Assembly (NCBI GenBank): GCA_027620075.1
Contig: JAQCEY010000002.1
Span: 292,358 to 356,357, forward strand
Length of the DNA: 64,000 nucleotides
Source: Pseudomonadota bacterium
GTDB lineage: Bacteria > Pseudomonadota > Alphaproteobacteria > Rickettsiales > UBA6187
Direction: 5' to 3'
The notes below the pieces were generated by a model. The model ran no database searches and was not told the origin of the DNA. It worked only from the letters and a program-made list of their open reading frames with translations. Position 1 is the first letter of the stretch. Each line of letters opens with the position of its first letter. Of this stretch, positions 17,142-26,700 are shown piece after piece. The position numbers were made by a program, and so were the translations under genes.

Positions 17142-18557
17142 ATGAGAATTTCTTTTGCTTTATTGAGTGTTATAATTAGTTTGTTACTAATATTATCTTG
17201 GCACGGCAATGCACATGCGGCAGAAAAAAAAGCACCATCTTCAAAAGAAGAGGTGATATTATCATATGCTCCGCTTGTAAAAACAGCATCACCTGCCGTT
17301 GTGAACATATATACAAAGAAGAAAGTTACAGTTAAGCGTGGTATATCTCCATTCTTCAATGACCCTATATTCCAGCATTTCTTCGGCAATAATTTTTCGG
17401 GAGGCTCTGTAACCGAGCGTATTGAAAGCTCTTTAGGCTCAGGCGTAATAGTAAGTAAAGGCGGACTTATAATAACCAACCACCACGTAATTTCTGACAG
17501 TACCGACATAAGAGTGGTATTATCAGACAGGCGTGAATTCAATGCAAAAGTACTATTAAAAGATGAACGTACAGACCTTGCGTTATTAAAAATTGATACC
17601 GACAAAGACCTTCCTTATCTGGAACTCATGGATTCTGACGACTTAGAGGTTGGAGACATAGTAGTAGCTATAGGAAACCCTTTCGGCGTAGGGCAGACTG
17701 TCACAAGCGGAATAGTCTCGGCAGTTGCCAGAACTACTATCGGCATATCCGACTACCAGTTTTTTATTCAGACCGATGCGGCAATAAACCCCGGAAATTC
17801 AGGCGGTGCATTGATTAACATGGAAGGCAAGCTGGCAGGATTGAACACAGCCATATTTTCCAAAACAGGGGCTTCAAACGGAATAGGCTTTGCCATACCG
17901 TCTAATATGGTTAAAACCGTTATACGCACAAAAGGTGAAAGGGTTGTACGCCCTTGGCTTGGAATCGGCATTCAGGCAGTTACACAGGAAATAGCCAACT
18001 CAATAGGGCTTGAAAGGCCGGTTGGTGGGATATTATCAGCCGTTCACCCCGATAGTCCTGCATCTAGAGCAGGTTTAAAGGTCGGAGATGTAATAGTAGG
18101 CATTGACGAACATGAAATACTTGATGAACACGCCTTGCATTTCAGAGTTGCCACATACAATATAGGAGCAACAGCAAGTATTCATTTCGTACGAAACGGA
18201 AATTTAAAGTCCTCCAGAATAGAAATGGAACAGCCACCTGAGAAACCTAAGCGTGACACAAGAATATTCAAAGGCAACAACCCTCTTTCAGGCACTACGG
18301 TCATGAATCTTTCACCAGCTGTAGCTGATGAACTTGGTCTGAAGTTTCTGGCAGAAGGAGTAATAATCACCAATATTGATAAAGGTGTGGCATCAAGGAT
18401 CGGTATTAACAAAAACGATATTATCAAAACCGTTAATAACAAAGAGATAAGCACCACCAAGCAGCTTGAGGAGTTATTAAATAGTAATTTTGCTACATGG
18501 TCGATTACGGTACAAAGAGGCAACAGGCTTTTAAATATCATTTGGAATGTCAGGTAA
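17142..18557 (+). CDS. htrA: Do-family periplasmic serine protease HtrA/DegP
   Basis: This 471-residue envelope quality-control protease and chaperone has a signal peptide ending near AHA-A (about 26). A trypsin-like domain shows the triad His115 (TNHHVI), Asp145 (RTDLALL) and Ser220 (GNSGG). Two PDZ domains follow (about 265-355 and 380-465). The ribosome site TAGGAG precedes the ATG. It heads a tight operon, as the rarA ATG directly follows the htrA stop codon. The htrA-rarA-crcB-rluC order is typical of alphaproteobacteria. Confidence 0.96.
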   Translation: MRISFALLSVIISLLLILSWHGNAHAAEKKAPSSKEEVILSYAPLVKTASPAVVNIYTKKKVTVKRGISPFFNDPIFQHFFGNNFSGGSVTERIESSLGSGVIVSKGGLIITNHHVISDSTDIRVVLSDRREFNAKVLLKDERTDLALLKIDTDKDLPYLELMDSDDLEVGDIVVAIGNPFGVGQTVTSGIVSAVARTTIGISDYQFFIQTDAAINPGNSGGALINMEGKLAGLNTAIFSKTGASNGIGFAIPSNMVKTVIRTKGERVVRPWLGIGIQAVTQEIANSIGLERPVGGILSAVHPDSPASRAGLKVGDVIVGIDEHEILDEHALHFRVATYNIGATASIHFVRNGNLKSSRIEMEQPPEKPKRDTRIFKGNNPLSGTTVMNLSPAVADELGLKFLAEGVIITNIDKGVASRIGINKNDIIKTVNNKEISTTKQLEELLNSNFATWSITVQRGNRLLNIIWNVR

Positions 18558-19856
18558 ATGAAGTCCTTATTTGAAAATGATATTAAACAAAACACGTCAA
18601 AACCTCTGGCAGAACTGCTTCGTCCAAAAAAACTGGAGGAGGTTGTAGGGCAAGAACATTTGCTTGGTAGCGAAGGCAGCCTAACAAGATTCTTAAAGAA
18701 CAGGAATCTGCCCAGCCTGATTTTTTGGGGAACTCCGGGTTGTGGAAAAACCACTATCGCAAGATTATTAGCAACCGAAATCGGCTACCACTTTGAAATT
18801 ATATCCGCCGTTACCAATGGGGCTGCCGACCTGAAAAAAATATTTCAGTCCGCCCAAATACGAAAACAAAACGGCACTAACACATTACTTATGGTGGACG
18901 AGATACACCGCTTCAACAGAGGACAACAGGATTTATTCTTGCCATATGTTGAAGACGGCACTGTTACTCTTGTCGGAGCGACAACGGAGAATCCGTCCTT
19001 TGAAATAAATTCGGCACTTTTATCAAGATGTAAAGTTCTAGTCTTAAAGCAGCTAGATAACAATAGCTTAAAAGAAATTGTAAAAAGAGCAGAAAATCAT
19101 TTTAACAAAAAACTTCCGCTTACTGAAAACGCCTTAGAAACCATTTGCCGTATATCCGATGGTGACGGAAGATATCTGCTCGGTATGTGCGAAGACTTAT
19201 TTAATATGGAACATAGTCAGGAAATAGACACCCAGCAGCTAACAAAAATATTGCAAAAACGTTTTCCTATTTATGACAAGAATCAGGATAGCCACTATAA
19301 TTTAATAAGTGCATTGCATAAATCACTCAGGGGGTCTGATGTTGACGCTTCACTTTATTGGTTCAACAGAATGCTCGACGGTGGTGAAGACCCGATATAT
19401 ATATGCAGAAGGCTGGTAAGGTTCGCAGTTGAGGATATAGGACTTGCAGACCCTAACGCAGTTGTTCAGGCTAATGCGGCAAAAGATGCCTATATGTTTT
19501 TAGGCTCACCCGAAGGAGAGCTTGCCGTAGCACAGGCAGTTATCTATCTTGCCACCGCTCCAAAATCAAATGCGGCATATACGGCATATAAATTATCAAC
19601 CGCATCTGCAAAAAATAACGGCTCGCTGCCTCCCCCTAAATATATAATGAACGCTCCTACCAAGCTTATGAAAGAACTCGGTTACAAGGAGGGTTACATT
19701 TATGACCATGACACCCCCGAAGGATTTTCAGGACAGGATTATTTCCCCGAAGAAATGAAACGGGAAGAATATTACCACCCCGTTGAACGAGGCTTTGAAC
19801 GTGATATTAAAAAGCGTATAGAATATTGGAAAAAAATTCGGGAGAGTCGACAATGA
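18558..19856 (+). CDS. rarA: Replication-associated recombination protein A
   Basis: This 432-residue AAA+ ATPase of the RarA/MgsA/WRNIP1 family acts at stalled replication forks. It has a Walker A motif GTPGCGKTT (58-66), a Walker B motif MVDEIHRF, and a sensor-1-like [13 protein letters not shown]. The C-terminal tetramerisation region ([15 protein letters not shown] and following) ends with the [16 protein letters not shown] signature. The start codon abuts the htrA stop, and the stop overlaps the crcB start as ATGA, suggesting translational coupling. Confidence 0.96.
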   Translation: MKSLFENDIKQNTSKPLAELLRPKKLEEVVGQEHLLGSEGSLTRFLKNRNLPSLIFWGTPGCGKTTIARLLATEIGYHFEIISAVTNGAADLKKIFQSAQIRKQNGTNTLLMVDEIHRFNRGQQDLFLPYVEDGTVTLVGATTENPSFEINSALLSRCKVLVLKQLDNNSLKEIVKRAENHFNKKLPLTENALETICRISDGDGRYLLGMCEDLFNMEHSQEIDTQQLTKILQKRFPIYDKNQDSHYNLISALHKSLRGSDVDASLYWFNRMLDGGEDPIYICRRLVRFAVEDIGLADPNAVVQANAAKDAYMFLGSPEGELAVAQAVIYLATAPKSNAAYTAYKLSTASAKNNGSLPPPKYIMNAPTKLMKELGYKEGYIYDHDTPEGFSGQDYFPEEMKREEYYHPVERGFERDIKKRIEYWKKIRESRQ

Positions 19857-20227
19857 TTCCCATATACATAGCAATTGGCGGAGCGATTGGCTCGGTTTTA
19901 AGGTATTTTACATCAAATTATTTCAACTCTGTTTTTAAATTCGGTTTTCCGGCGGGAACACTGGCTGTAAACGTCATCGGCTCATTAGCAATGGGGCTTA
20001 TTATCGGATATCTGGTCAAAACACTTCCGCATAGCAATGAGATGAGGGCGTTTCTAACAGTAGGCTTGCTAGGAGGATTTACAACATTTTCAGCGTTCTC
20101 GCTTGATGCGGTTACACTCATACAAAGAGGAAATATATCACATGCTTTTATTTATATAGCTTTATCTGTTATTGTCTCTATAATGGCACTCTTTATTGGA
20201 TTACAAATAACCAGAAATATACTTTAA
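19853..20227 (+). CDS. crcB: Fluoride channel CrcB/Fluc
   Basis: This 124-residue inner-membrane protein has four helices. It carries the Fluc signatures GGAIGSVLRY, FPAGTLAVNVIGS and GLLGGFTTFSAFS, and it exports fluoride as a dual-topology dimer. The ATG at 19853 is chosen over an in-frame start at 19826. It overlaps the rarA stop by 4 bp, has GGGAG 6-7 bases upstream, and gives the usual family length. No fluoride riboswitch precedes it, as expected for an internal operon gene. Confidence 0.94.
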   Translation: MIPIYIAIGGAIGSVLRYFTSNYFNSVFKFGFPAGTLAVNVIGSLAMGLIIGYLVKTLPHSNEMRAFLTVGLLGGFTTFSAFSLDAVTLIQRGNISHAFIYIALSVIVSIMALFIGLQITRNIL

Positions 20228-20231
20228 AATA

Positions 20232-21164
20232 ATGACAAAAGTTCAAACGGAAAAAGTTAAAGCAGAAGATAACGATATCAGAATAGACCGCTGGTTTAAA
20301 AGGAATTTTCCAGCCTTCAGCCATACATCAATTGAGAAAGCCTTACGCAAAGGTCAGATACGTATTGACGGAAAAAAAGTAAAATCCTCAACGCATGTTC
20401 TGGAAGGTCAGGAGATACGTGTACCTCCCATGAAGGAATACATAAGAGAAGATAAGCCAAAACCTAAAATTGACGAAAAATATATAACGGAAATACAAAA
20501 ATCGGTTATCTACAAGGATAAGGATATTATTGTAATAAACAAACCTGCCGGTCTACCCACACAAGGAGGTGTAGGCATTAATGTAAGCGTAGATTCTCTT
20601 TTGGAATTTTTAAAATTTGATTATGATAAAAGACCCAAATTAGTACACCGCCTTGATAAGGACACCAGCGGAGCTTTAGTTCTTGCCCGCTCGACTACTA
20701 CCGCATCGGAACTTACAAGTGCATTTAAGAGCAAAAACATTGAAAAAACTTATCTGGCTTTAGTGGTCGGCAACCCCGAACTAGATGAAGGTAAGATTGA
20801 TTTAAGTATCAGTAAGCAGGATTCCGGGGCAGGCAAAGAAAAAATGATAGCTGATAAAAAAGGACAAAAAGCCGTTACATATTATAAAGTAATCGAAAAA
20901 ATGGGCAAAAAACTAAGCCTTGTAGAGCTGTATCCGCACACAGGACGCACCCACCAACTACGTATTCATATGTCACATCTCGGAAATCCGATATTAGGGG
21001 ACGGAAAATACGGCGGAAAATTAGCGTTCATTGAAGGATTAAGTAAAAAAATGCACCTTCATTCATATTCAATACAATTACCCGGATATCAAAAACCTTT
21101 TTTCGCTGAAGTCACTGGAAAAATGGCAGAAACTTTTAATAAACTGGGTATATCACATAAATAA
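20232..21164 (+). CDS. rluC: RluC/RluD-family 23S rRNA pseudouridine synthase
   Basis: This 310-residue RNA-modifying enzyme has an N-terminal S4 RNA-binding domain (about 15-75). The RluA-type catalytic domain carries HRLDKDTSG with catalytic Asp142. IVINKPAGLPTQGG and HTGRTHQLRIHM are also typical. By position in the htrA-rarA-crcB operon it matches alphaproteobacterial RluC, which modifies 23S positions 955, 2504 and 2580 in E. coli. RluD cannot be excluded by eye. The gene begins 4 bp after the crcB stop. Confidence 0.92.
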   Translation: MTKVQTEKVKAEDNDIRIDRWFKRNFPAFSHTSIEKALRKGQIRIDGKKVKSSTHVLEGQEIRVPPMKEYIREDKPKPKIDEKYITEIQKSVIYKDKDIIVINKPAGLPTQGGVGINVSVDSLLEFLKFDYDKRPKLVHRLDKDTSGALVLARSTTTASELTSAFKSKNIEKTYLALVVGNPELDEGKIDLSISKQDSGAGKEKMIADKKGQKAVTYYKVIEKMGKKLSLVELYPHTGRTHQLRIHMSHLGNPILGDGKYGGKLAFIEGLSKKMHLHSYSIQLPGYQKPFFAEVTGKMAETFNKLGISHK

Positions 21165-21187
21165 CCCTCTAAAACTAAAGCTTATTT

Positions 21188-21226
21188 AAAAACTTTATAA
21201 AATTACTGCAATTTTATAAAGTTTTT
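21188..21226 (+). terminator. Hairpin terminator after the rluC-type gene
   Basis: A perfect 17-bp A/T-rich stem (21188-21204 with 21210-21226) has a 5-base loop and ends in GTTTTT. It closes the htrA-rarA-crcB-rluC operon. Confidence 0.75.
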
Positions 21227-21311
21227 CATTGAAATATCCTACCCAAATATGTCATTATGGTTAATAGGGAATATTCATAAAAAATAGTATCTTTAATTTT
21301 ATACATTTTTG

Positions 21312-21320
21312 TGCTATAAT
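21312..21320 (+). promoter_or_regulatory. Extended -10 promoter of second carboxypeptidase gene
   Basis: TGC followed by a perfect TATAAT (21315-21320) forms an extended -10 element, with only a weak -35 (TTTAAT, 21292-21297). It lies 46 bp before the TTG start, which has AGGGAGAAAA upstream. Confidence 0.55.
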
Positions 21321-21366
21321 TAATTGAATTAATACATGTAGTGTTAAATTATAGGGAGAAAAGCTC

Positions 21367-22311
21367 TTGTTTTTTAGGTCAAAAAATTCTTTTTCTGTTC
21401 TTACTTTTTTTCTATTTACAATAGTTATATCTTTTTCTACGCCCTCATACGCAAATCCAAAATATGCATCATTGGTAATTGATGCCGATACAGGAGTTGT
21501 TATGCATCAGGAAAACGCCGGAAAAACAAGGCATCCTGCTTCTTTGGTAAAAATGATGACATTATATATGACGTTCCAAGCTATAGAACGTGGCGAACTA
21601 AGCATGAACCAAAGTCTTAAAGTTTCAGCACGTGCGGCAGGAATGCCGGCAAGCAAGCTGGGTTTAAAAAGAGGCTCAAAAATTAAGGTAAAAGACGCTA
21701 TATTGGCTCTTATAGTAAAGTCGGCTAATGATGCTGCGGTAGTTTTGGCGGAAGGAATAGGCGGCAGTGAGTGGAAATTTGCAACCATGATGAACCGTAT
21801 GGGCAAAAAGCTCGGAATGAATGACACAAATTTCGTTAATGCATCGGGTCTTCATAACTCACGTCAGGTTACAACCGCATATGACATGGCAAGACTTGCC
21901 GTTGCACTTCGCCGTGACTATCCAAGACATTATCATCTATTTAATAGAACAAAATTTTACTTCAACGGCAAAGTGTATCAAGGACATAACAAAGTTGCAA
22001 GTAGCTATAAAGGTGCAGACGGCCTTAAAACAGGATATATAACCGCAGCAGGTTTTAACCTTGTTACATCTGTAAGACGTGGCGGGAATAGCATTGTCGG
22101 CGTTGTTTTAGGCGGCACAACATCTAAACGCCGTGACCGACACATGGTTCAATTGTTAGATAGGGTGTTTTACAAAATGGCACAAGGAAACACACCTAAA
22201 GCCACCATGCATACGGGAGTTGTGCCGTTCCCTAATCTAAAACCGGGAAGAAGCATGCAGGCTGCCGTTTCAGACTCTACACCCGAACCGAATTTAAAAC
22301 CTCAAGTATAG
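21367..22311 (+). CDS. D-alanyl-D-alanine carboxypeptidase, short form
   Basis: This 314-residue S11-family penicillin-binding protein has a signal peptide ending near SYA-N (about 29). Motifs are SLVK (Ser59-Lys62), SAN (119-121) and KTG (221-223). Unlike the paralogue at 13530-14657 it has no C-terminal PBP5 beta domain. It ends in a short Pro-containing tail, so it may be soluble in the periplasm. The start is TTG with AGGGAGAAAA just upstream. It has its own extended -10 promoter and is separated from the upstream operon by a terminator. Confidence 0.93.
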   Translation: MFFRSKNSFSVLTFFLFTIVISFSTPSYANPKYASLVIDADTGVVMHQENAGKTRHPASLVKMMTLYMTFQAIERGELSMNQSLKVSARAAGMPASKLGLKRGSKIKVKDAILALIVKSANDAAVVLAEGIGGSEWKFATMMNRMGKKLGMNDTNFVNASGLHNSRQVTTAYDMARLAVALRRDYPRHYHLFNRTKFYFNGKVYQGHNKVASSYKGADGLKTGYITAAGFNLVTSVRRGGNSIVGVVLGGTTSKRRDRHMVQLLDRVFYKMAQGNTPKATMHTGVVPFPNLKPGRSMQAAVSDSTPEPNLKPQV

Positions 22312-22486
22312 CTTATAATCTGCACTGAAATCTTTATTTTTTGTTATGCTGAATTTGCTTCAGCATCTCACACGTTGACACAAGACCCTGAAACAAGTTC
22401 ACCGGTGACAAGTCAACCATTAAGCGTACAATTCCGTATATTTATTATACTCGTAACAATGACGGATATAAGAAGCGTTGAAAGCA
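22312..22486. repeat. Intergenic hairpin repeat remnant
   Basis: No gene is visible. A hairpin at 22347-22365 (TGCTGAA, 5-base loop, TTCAGCA) is followed by AAGACCCTGAAACAAGTTCA and GGTGACAAG. This is the sequence style of the short palindromic repeats dispersed in many alphaproteobacterial genomes. The second half is imperfect, which suggests a decayed copy. Confidence 0.6.
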
Positions 22487-23881
22487 CTACTCGGCATCAT
22501 CAAGCTTTAATTTAGATGATTTATCTATGCTTTTTTCTATGCATTTTATCATCAAGCCTGCGATATCTTTTCCGGTTACCTCCTCAATTCCCTCAAGTCC
22601 CGGAGACGAATTGATTTCCAGAACTTTCGGCCCTGAAGATGAGCGTATTATATCAACACCCGAAACATCAAGATGCATTGCTTTGGCAGCTTTAATAGCA
22701 ATCCTTTTTTCTTCAGCCGTTATTTTAACAGAATCGGCAGTACCGCCTAGATGTAGGTTCGCCCTGAACTCGCCTTCTGCCGCCTGTCTTTGCATAGCAC
22801 CGACAACCTTTCCGTCTATTACAAAACACCTGATATCCTTGCCTTGTGCCTCTTTAATAAACTCCTGAACAAGTATGTTAGCCCTAAGGCTCTTAAAAGC
22901 ATTAATAACACTTTCCGCAGCTTTTGAGGTTTCAGCAAGAACAACTCCACGCCCCTGCGTTCCCTCCAACAACTTAACAACAAGAGGTGCACCGCCGACT
23001 GATTTAATTATCTCTTTCGTATCAAGTGGGGAACTTGTAAAGCCGGTCATAGGCATATCAATTCCCTTAGCCGCTAAAAGTTGTAGCGACCGAAGCTTAT
23101 CTCTAGAACGTGATATAGATACCGATTTATTCAGGCAATAAACGCCCATAGACTCAAACTGCCTTACAACGGCACAGCCATAAAATGTTGCCGAAGGTCT
23201 TATTCTCGGTATTATGGCATCAAAGTCTTTTAGGCTTTCCCCTCCCCTGTACAGAACGTCAGGCATAGACGAGGATATATTCATGTAGCTTTGCCTTACA
23301 TTTATAAAATACATGTCGTGACCACGCTGCTCACCGGCTTCCATTATCCTTTTATTTGAGTATAGATCCGGGTTACTGGCAAGAAGCCCTATCTTTAACC
23401 TATCAATTTTAACCGGAGCTACATTGTAATGCTTACAAACATCTTTTTCGTTCTTAATCCCCAGACAAAATGATGTATTAGGGTCGATTAACAACTCATT
23501 GGTCATCGCCTCACGCCCCAGCAGCATTCTGTAGCCCATAGAGTCCCTGTTTGTTAGGGTAATTTCTATGTCCCATTTTTTATCACCGAGTATGATAGGG
23601 GTTTTGATAACGTGCCTTGTCTGCTTTTCACCGCTTGAACTTTTTACGCTTCTTCTATCGACGGCCCTTGCAACGCATTTTTGTACTATCTTGCGATTGC
23701 CCTGAACAGGGTGTATATCAAACTTAACATACTTGATGCCGTCTTCAACAAAAGGATTGATATTAAAAGCATGTAACGATGATGTTTTAGCTCCCGAATC
23801 AACCCTTGCTTTTAATGCAGGCAGGTTAAGCTCCGGCAATGAACACCATTCTTCTTTTCCGATTATAGTTTTGTTAGGCAT
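22487..23881 (-). CDS. rimK: RimK-type ATP-grasp ligase fused to a RimB-like protease domain
   Basis: This is a 464-residue two-domain protein. Residues about 5-150 match the retropepsin-like ATP-dependent zinc protease family (PF05618/COG4067), with the active-site-like [12 protein letters not shown] (27-38) and [12 protein letters not shown]. Residues about 165-445 are a RimK ATP-grasp domain. It has a [15 protein letters not shown] region, a GTQGRGVVL loop, a [17 protein letters not shown] segment and the metal-binding [13 protein letters not shown]. RimK adds Glu residues to ribosomal protein S6, or makes poly-glutamate-type peptides. The fused domain could trim or recognise those tails. 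The fusion itself is known in other bacteria. It stands alone between intergenic gaps. Confidence 0.9.
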   Translation of the reverse strand: MPNKTIIGKEEWCSLPELNLPALKARVDSGAKTSSLHAFNINPFVEDGIKYVKFDIHPVQGNRKIVQKCVARAVDRRSVKSSSGEKQTRHVIKTPIILGDKKWDIEITLTNRDSMGYRMLLGREAMTNELLIDPNTSFCLGIKNEKDVCKHYNVAPVKIDRLKIGLLASNPDLYSNKRIMEAGEQRGHDMYFINVRQSYMNISSSMPDVLYRGGESLKDFDAIIPRIRPSATFYGCAVVRQFESMGVYCLNKSVSISRSRDKLRSLQLLAAKGIDMPMTGFTSSPLDTKEIIKSVGGAPLVVKLLEGTQGRGVVLAETSKAAESVINAFKSLRANILVQEFIKEAQGKDIRCFVIDGKVVGAMQRQAAEGEFRANLHLGGTADSVKITAEEKRIAIKAAKAMHLDVSGVDIIRSSSGPKVLEINSSPGLEGIEEVTGKDIAGLMIKCIEKSIDKSSKLKLDDAE

Positions 23882-23972
23882 TAGTACCCTGCTTAGTTAA
23901 AAATGTCGAATAAATCTAATTACATTTATACATTCATATGTAAACATTTAATTTTAAATTATACGACTTTTT

Positions 23973-25343
23973 TTAACCTTCACGTAATTCCTTAGCTAAT
24001 AAAAATGCCAGTTCAATACTTTGCGAAGCGTTCAGCCTAGGGTCACAGTGCGTATGATATCTATCTTTTAGGTTAACCTCCGATATAGCCTGAGCACCAC
24101 CTACACATTCGGTAACGTCCTGACCCGTCATTTCAATATGTATCCCTCCTGCATAAGTACCCTCAGCCTTATGTATATCAAATACATTCCTGACTTCCGC
24201 AAGAACTTTATTAAAAGGTCTCGTTTTGTAGCCGTTAGGTGACTTAATAGTATTACCGTGCATAGGGTCACACGACCACACGACAATACGCCCTTCTGAT
24301 TTCACTTTTTTAATAAGGGTAGGTAGGAAATCTTCCACTTTTTCAGCTCCCATACGGGAAATAAGGGTAATTCTACCGGCCTCATTATCAGGATTTAAAG
24401 TATCTAAGATACGTATAAAATTATCAGGGTCGGTCGAAGGCCCTACTTTCATACCTATAGGATTTGCTATACCACGCATATACTCAATATGTGCTTCCTC
24501 CAGATTACGGGTTCTATCGCCTATCCAAAGCATATGTGCCGAACAATCATAGAACTGAGCGTTATCGCTATCCTGCCTTGTTAAGGCCTCTTCATAATTT
24601 AGCAACAAAGCTTCATGTGAAGTAAAAAATTCCGCCTCATGTATTTCATCTGTTCTTTCCAAGTCTAAACCGAAGGCTTCCATAAATGAAAGGCTTTCGT
24701 TAATCCTGTCTACCAAATCCTTAAATAGCTTACCTTGAGCCGATTCGGTAGCAAATTCCATATTCCACTTATTAACGTTACGCAGCGATGCATAGCCACC
24801 CTTTGCAAGGGAACGCAAATAATTCAATGTAGCAGTAGACTGGTCATAAGCCTTTAACATACGCGCCGGGTCAGGCTCTCTGGCACCTTCGGTAAAGTCA
24901 ATGGCGTTTACCATGTCACCACGATAACTTGGCAGCTCAACCCCATCAATAATTTCAGTGTTTGCCGAACGTGGCTTTGCAAACTGACCGGCTATTCTAC
25001 CTACTTTTACAACCGGCTTTCCGGCTCCATACATTAACGCCACCGTCATTTGCAATATTACCCTAAAATAGCTTTTTAGGTTCTCGTCGCTAAATTCGGC
25101 AAAACTTTCGGCACAATCGCCACCTTGTAAGAGGAATGCTTTACCTTCAGCCACTTTAGCCAAGGATTTTTTTAACTGCATTATCTCGCTTGGCTGAACA
25201 AGCGGCATACGCTTTGCCAACTCCGACTCAACAGCCTTTAATCCTTCAACATTCTTATATATAGGCTGCTGCTGAATAGGAAAATCTCTCCATGAACTTT
25301 TAGTCCATTTCTCATTATTTGCAGATTTTACTTTACTAGTCAT
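23973..25343 (-). CDS. aroG: Class II DAHP synthase
   Basis: This 456-residue enzyme condenses phosphoenolpyruvate and erythrose-4-phosphate in the first shikimate step. Class II (plant/AroAII type) features include the N-terminal [57 protein letters not shown] and VGPSTDPD. The C-terminal CDPMHGNT and [17 protein letters not shown] carry metal ligands. Length is normal. GAGGATTT precedes the ATG. It is divergent from the prephenate dehydratase gene across 82 bp, so shared control of aromatic synthesis is possible. Confidence 0.95.
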   Translation of the reverse strand: MTSKVKSANNEKWTKSSWRDFPIQQQPIYKNVEGLKAVESELAKRMPLVQPSEIMQLKKSLAKVAEGKAFLLQGGDCAESFAEFSDENLKSYFRVILQMTVALMYGAGKPVVKVGRIAGQFAKPRSANTEIIDGVELPSYRGDMVNAIDFTEGAREPDPARMLKAYDQSTATLNYLRSLAKGGYASLRNVNKWNMEFATESAQGKLFKDLVDRINESLSFMEAFGLDLERTDEIHEAEFFTSHEALLLNYEEALTRQDSDNAQFYDCSAHMLWIGDRTRNLEEAHIEYMRGIANPIGMKVGPSTDPDNFIRILDTLNPDNEAGRITLISRMGAEKVEDFLPTLIKKVKSEGRIVVWSCDPMHGNTIKSPNGYKTRPFNKVLAEVRNVFDIHKAEGTYAGGIHIEMTGQDVTECVGGAQAISEVNLKDRYHTHCDPRLNASQSIELAFLLAKELREG

Positions 25344-25425
25344 AAATCCTCGTTAATCTATGGTCTCTTTTTTAAGGTGCATAATTTAATCTTTTTATCA
25401 ATAATTATAAAGGTTTTTTATTATA

Positions 25426-26268
25426 ATGGGTAAGAAAAATAACATAATTGCCTTTCAAGGTGTTGAAGGAGCACATTCCGATATGGCATGTCGACAGGCT
25501 TATCCTTATATGGATACTATGGCATTTGCGTCATTCGAAGATGCTATGCAGGCTGTTTTGGACGGAACTACATCGCTGTGCATGATACCTATCGAAAACT
25601 CAAAAGCCGGACGAGTAGCAGAGATTCATAACCTTTTGCGTAACACCGAACTATCTATTGTGGGTGAATGCTTCCAAAGAATCGAACACTTCCTTGTAGC
25701 ACCAAAAGGCACTAAAATTAACGATATTACAGACATTTACTCTCACCCTCAAGCCCTCATGCAGACTAAGGAAACATTAGCCGGCTATAATTTTAAAAAG
25801 CATGAATATTCAAATACCGCCGCAGCCGCCCAAGACGTGGCAAAGTGGAATGACAAATCAAAAGCCGCTATATCATCAAGACTGGCTGCCGAGCTATACG
25901 GCTTGGACGTAATACTTGAAAATATTGAAGATGCAAATGACAACACAACCATCTTCATAGTTATGTCACTTGCCCCTATTGATGTTAACCCTGACGAAAA
26001 AACCATCACAAGTGTGTTATTTACCGCCAGAAACATACCTGCGGCACTATATAAAGCACTTGGCGGCTTTGCCACAAACAACGTAAACCTGCTGAAAATC
26101 GAAAGTTATATAGCTCCGGGTACATCAAGCACCGCTGAATTTTTTATAAGCTTTGAAGGTCACCCCGACCGGCGTAATGTTCAACTTGCTATTGAAGAAC
26201 TTGGTTTTTTCTGTAGAAAAATAAAAGTTCTGGGTGTATATTCTGCCGATCATAAAAGATATGAATAA
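25426..26268 (+). CDS. pheA: Prephenate dehydratase with ACT domain
   Basis: This 280-residue enzyme converts prephenate to phenylpyruvate for phenylalanine synthesis. The catalytic part (1-180) has FQGVEGAHSDMA, PIENSKAGRVAE, YSHPQALMQ, and SNTAAAAQDVA. A regulatory ACT domain spans about 195-275. Two key motifs differ from those I know in the family. The catalytic TRF is TIF (175-177), and the Phe-binding ESRP of the ACT domain is ESYI. Activity or feedback control could therefore be altered. Its divergent neighbour is DAHP synthase, which supports the pathway assignment. Confidence 0.92.
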   Translation: MGKKNNIIAFQGVEGAHSDMACRQAYPYMDTMAFASFEDAMQAVLDGTTSLCMIPIENSKAGRVAEIHNLLRNTELSIVGECFQRIEHFLVAPKGTKINDITDIYSHPQALMQTKETLAGYNFKKHEYSNTAAAAQDVAKWNDKSKAAISSRLAAELYGLDVILENIEDANDNTTIFIVMSLAPIDVNPDEKTITSVLFTARNIPAALYKALGGFATNNVNLLKIESYIAPGTSSTAEFFISFEGHPDRRNVQLAIEELGFFCRKIKVLGVYSADHKRYE

Positions 26269-26284
26269 GACTATATAACGGTTT

Positions 26285-26689
26285 ATGAAAAGAAAAGCTG
26301 AAAACATTGATGATAAGCTAAAACAGCAAACGGCACTACCGCCACGACCTTTATTTCCGAACGAGTATTTGCAACAAAGTACGAAAAAAGATACGAAATG
26401 GACTAACAAGGTTACAAAACAAAACGTAGAGGTACAAGCTAAACATAACGCAAAACTTGTTCCTAACACAGTGTCGGAAGATGATTTGCCGTCTGCTGTT
26501 TTTGCACATTCTATAGAAGAAATAAAACAAATACTTCCTGATGCCTCCCTAATATCACCTGACGAAATAAAAAATATTTGGGATTCTGATGAAAAAAAAT
26601 ATACTAAAAAAATAAGCCCGGAAGGCACTTATATAACTAAAGATGGAGTTATATGCAGACCGCTAAAACCACCGTCTGCGTTTAGATAA
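26285..26689 (+). CDS. Hypothetical hydrophilic protein
   Basis: This 134-residue protein is Lys-, Gln- and Thr-rich with no signal peptide or membrane helix. The N-terminal half looks disordered (QQTALPPRPLFPN, then many K/T/N residues). The C-terminal half has SEDDLPSAVFAHSIEEIKQ and ends ITKDGVICRPLKPPSAFR. I recognise no family. It starts 16 bp after the pheA stop and probably shares its transcript. It converges with the M48 protease gene. Confidence 0.6.
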   Translation: MKRKAENIDDKLKQQTALPPRPLFPNEYLQQSTKKDTKWTNKVTKQNVEVQAKHNAKLVPNTVSEDDLPSAVFAHSIEEIKQILPDASLISPDEIKNIWDSDEKKYTKKISPEGTYITKDGVICRPLKPPSAFR

Positions 26690-26700
26690 AACCTAAATAA

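Noticed and set aside
17126..17605. Minus-strand frame overlapping htrA
   Set aside because: Low-complexity translation with no family; htrA on the plus strand has a full catalytic triad.
19700..19853. Fluoride riboswitch upstream of crcB
   Set aside because: The sequence is rarA coding DNA and no GGCGATGG/GTTCGCC-type pattern is present.
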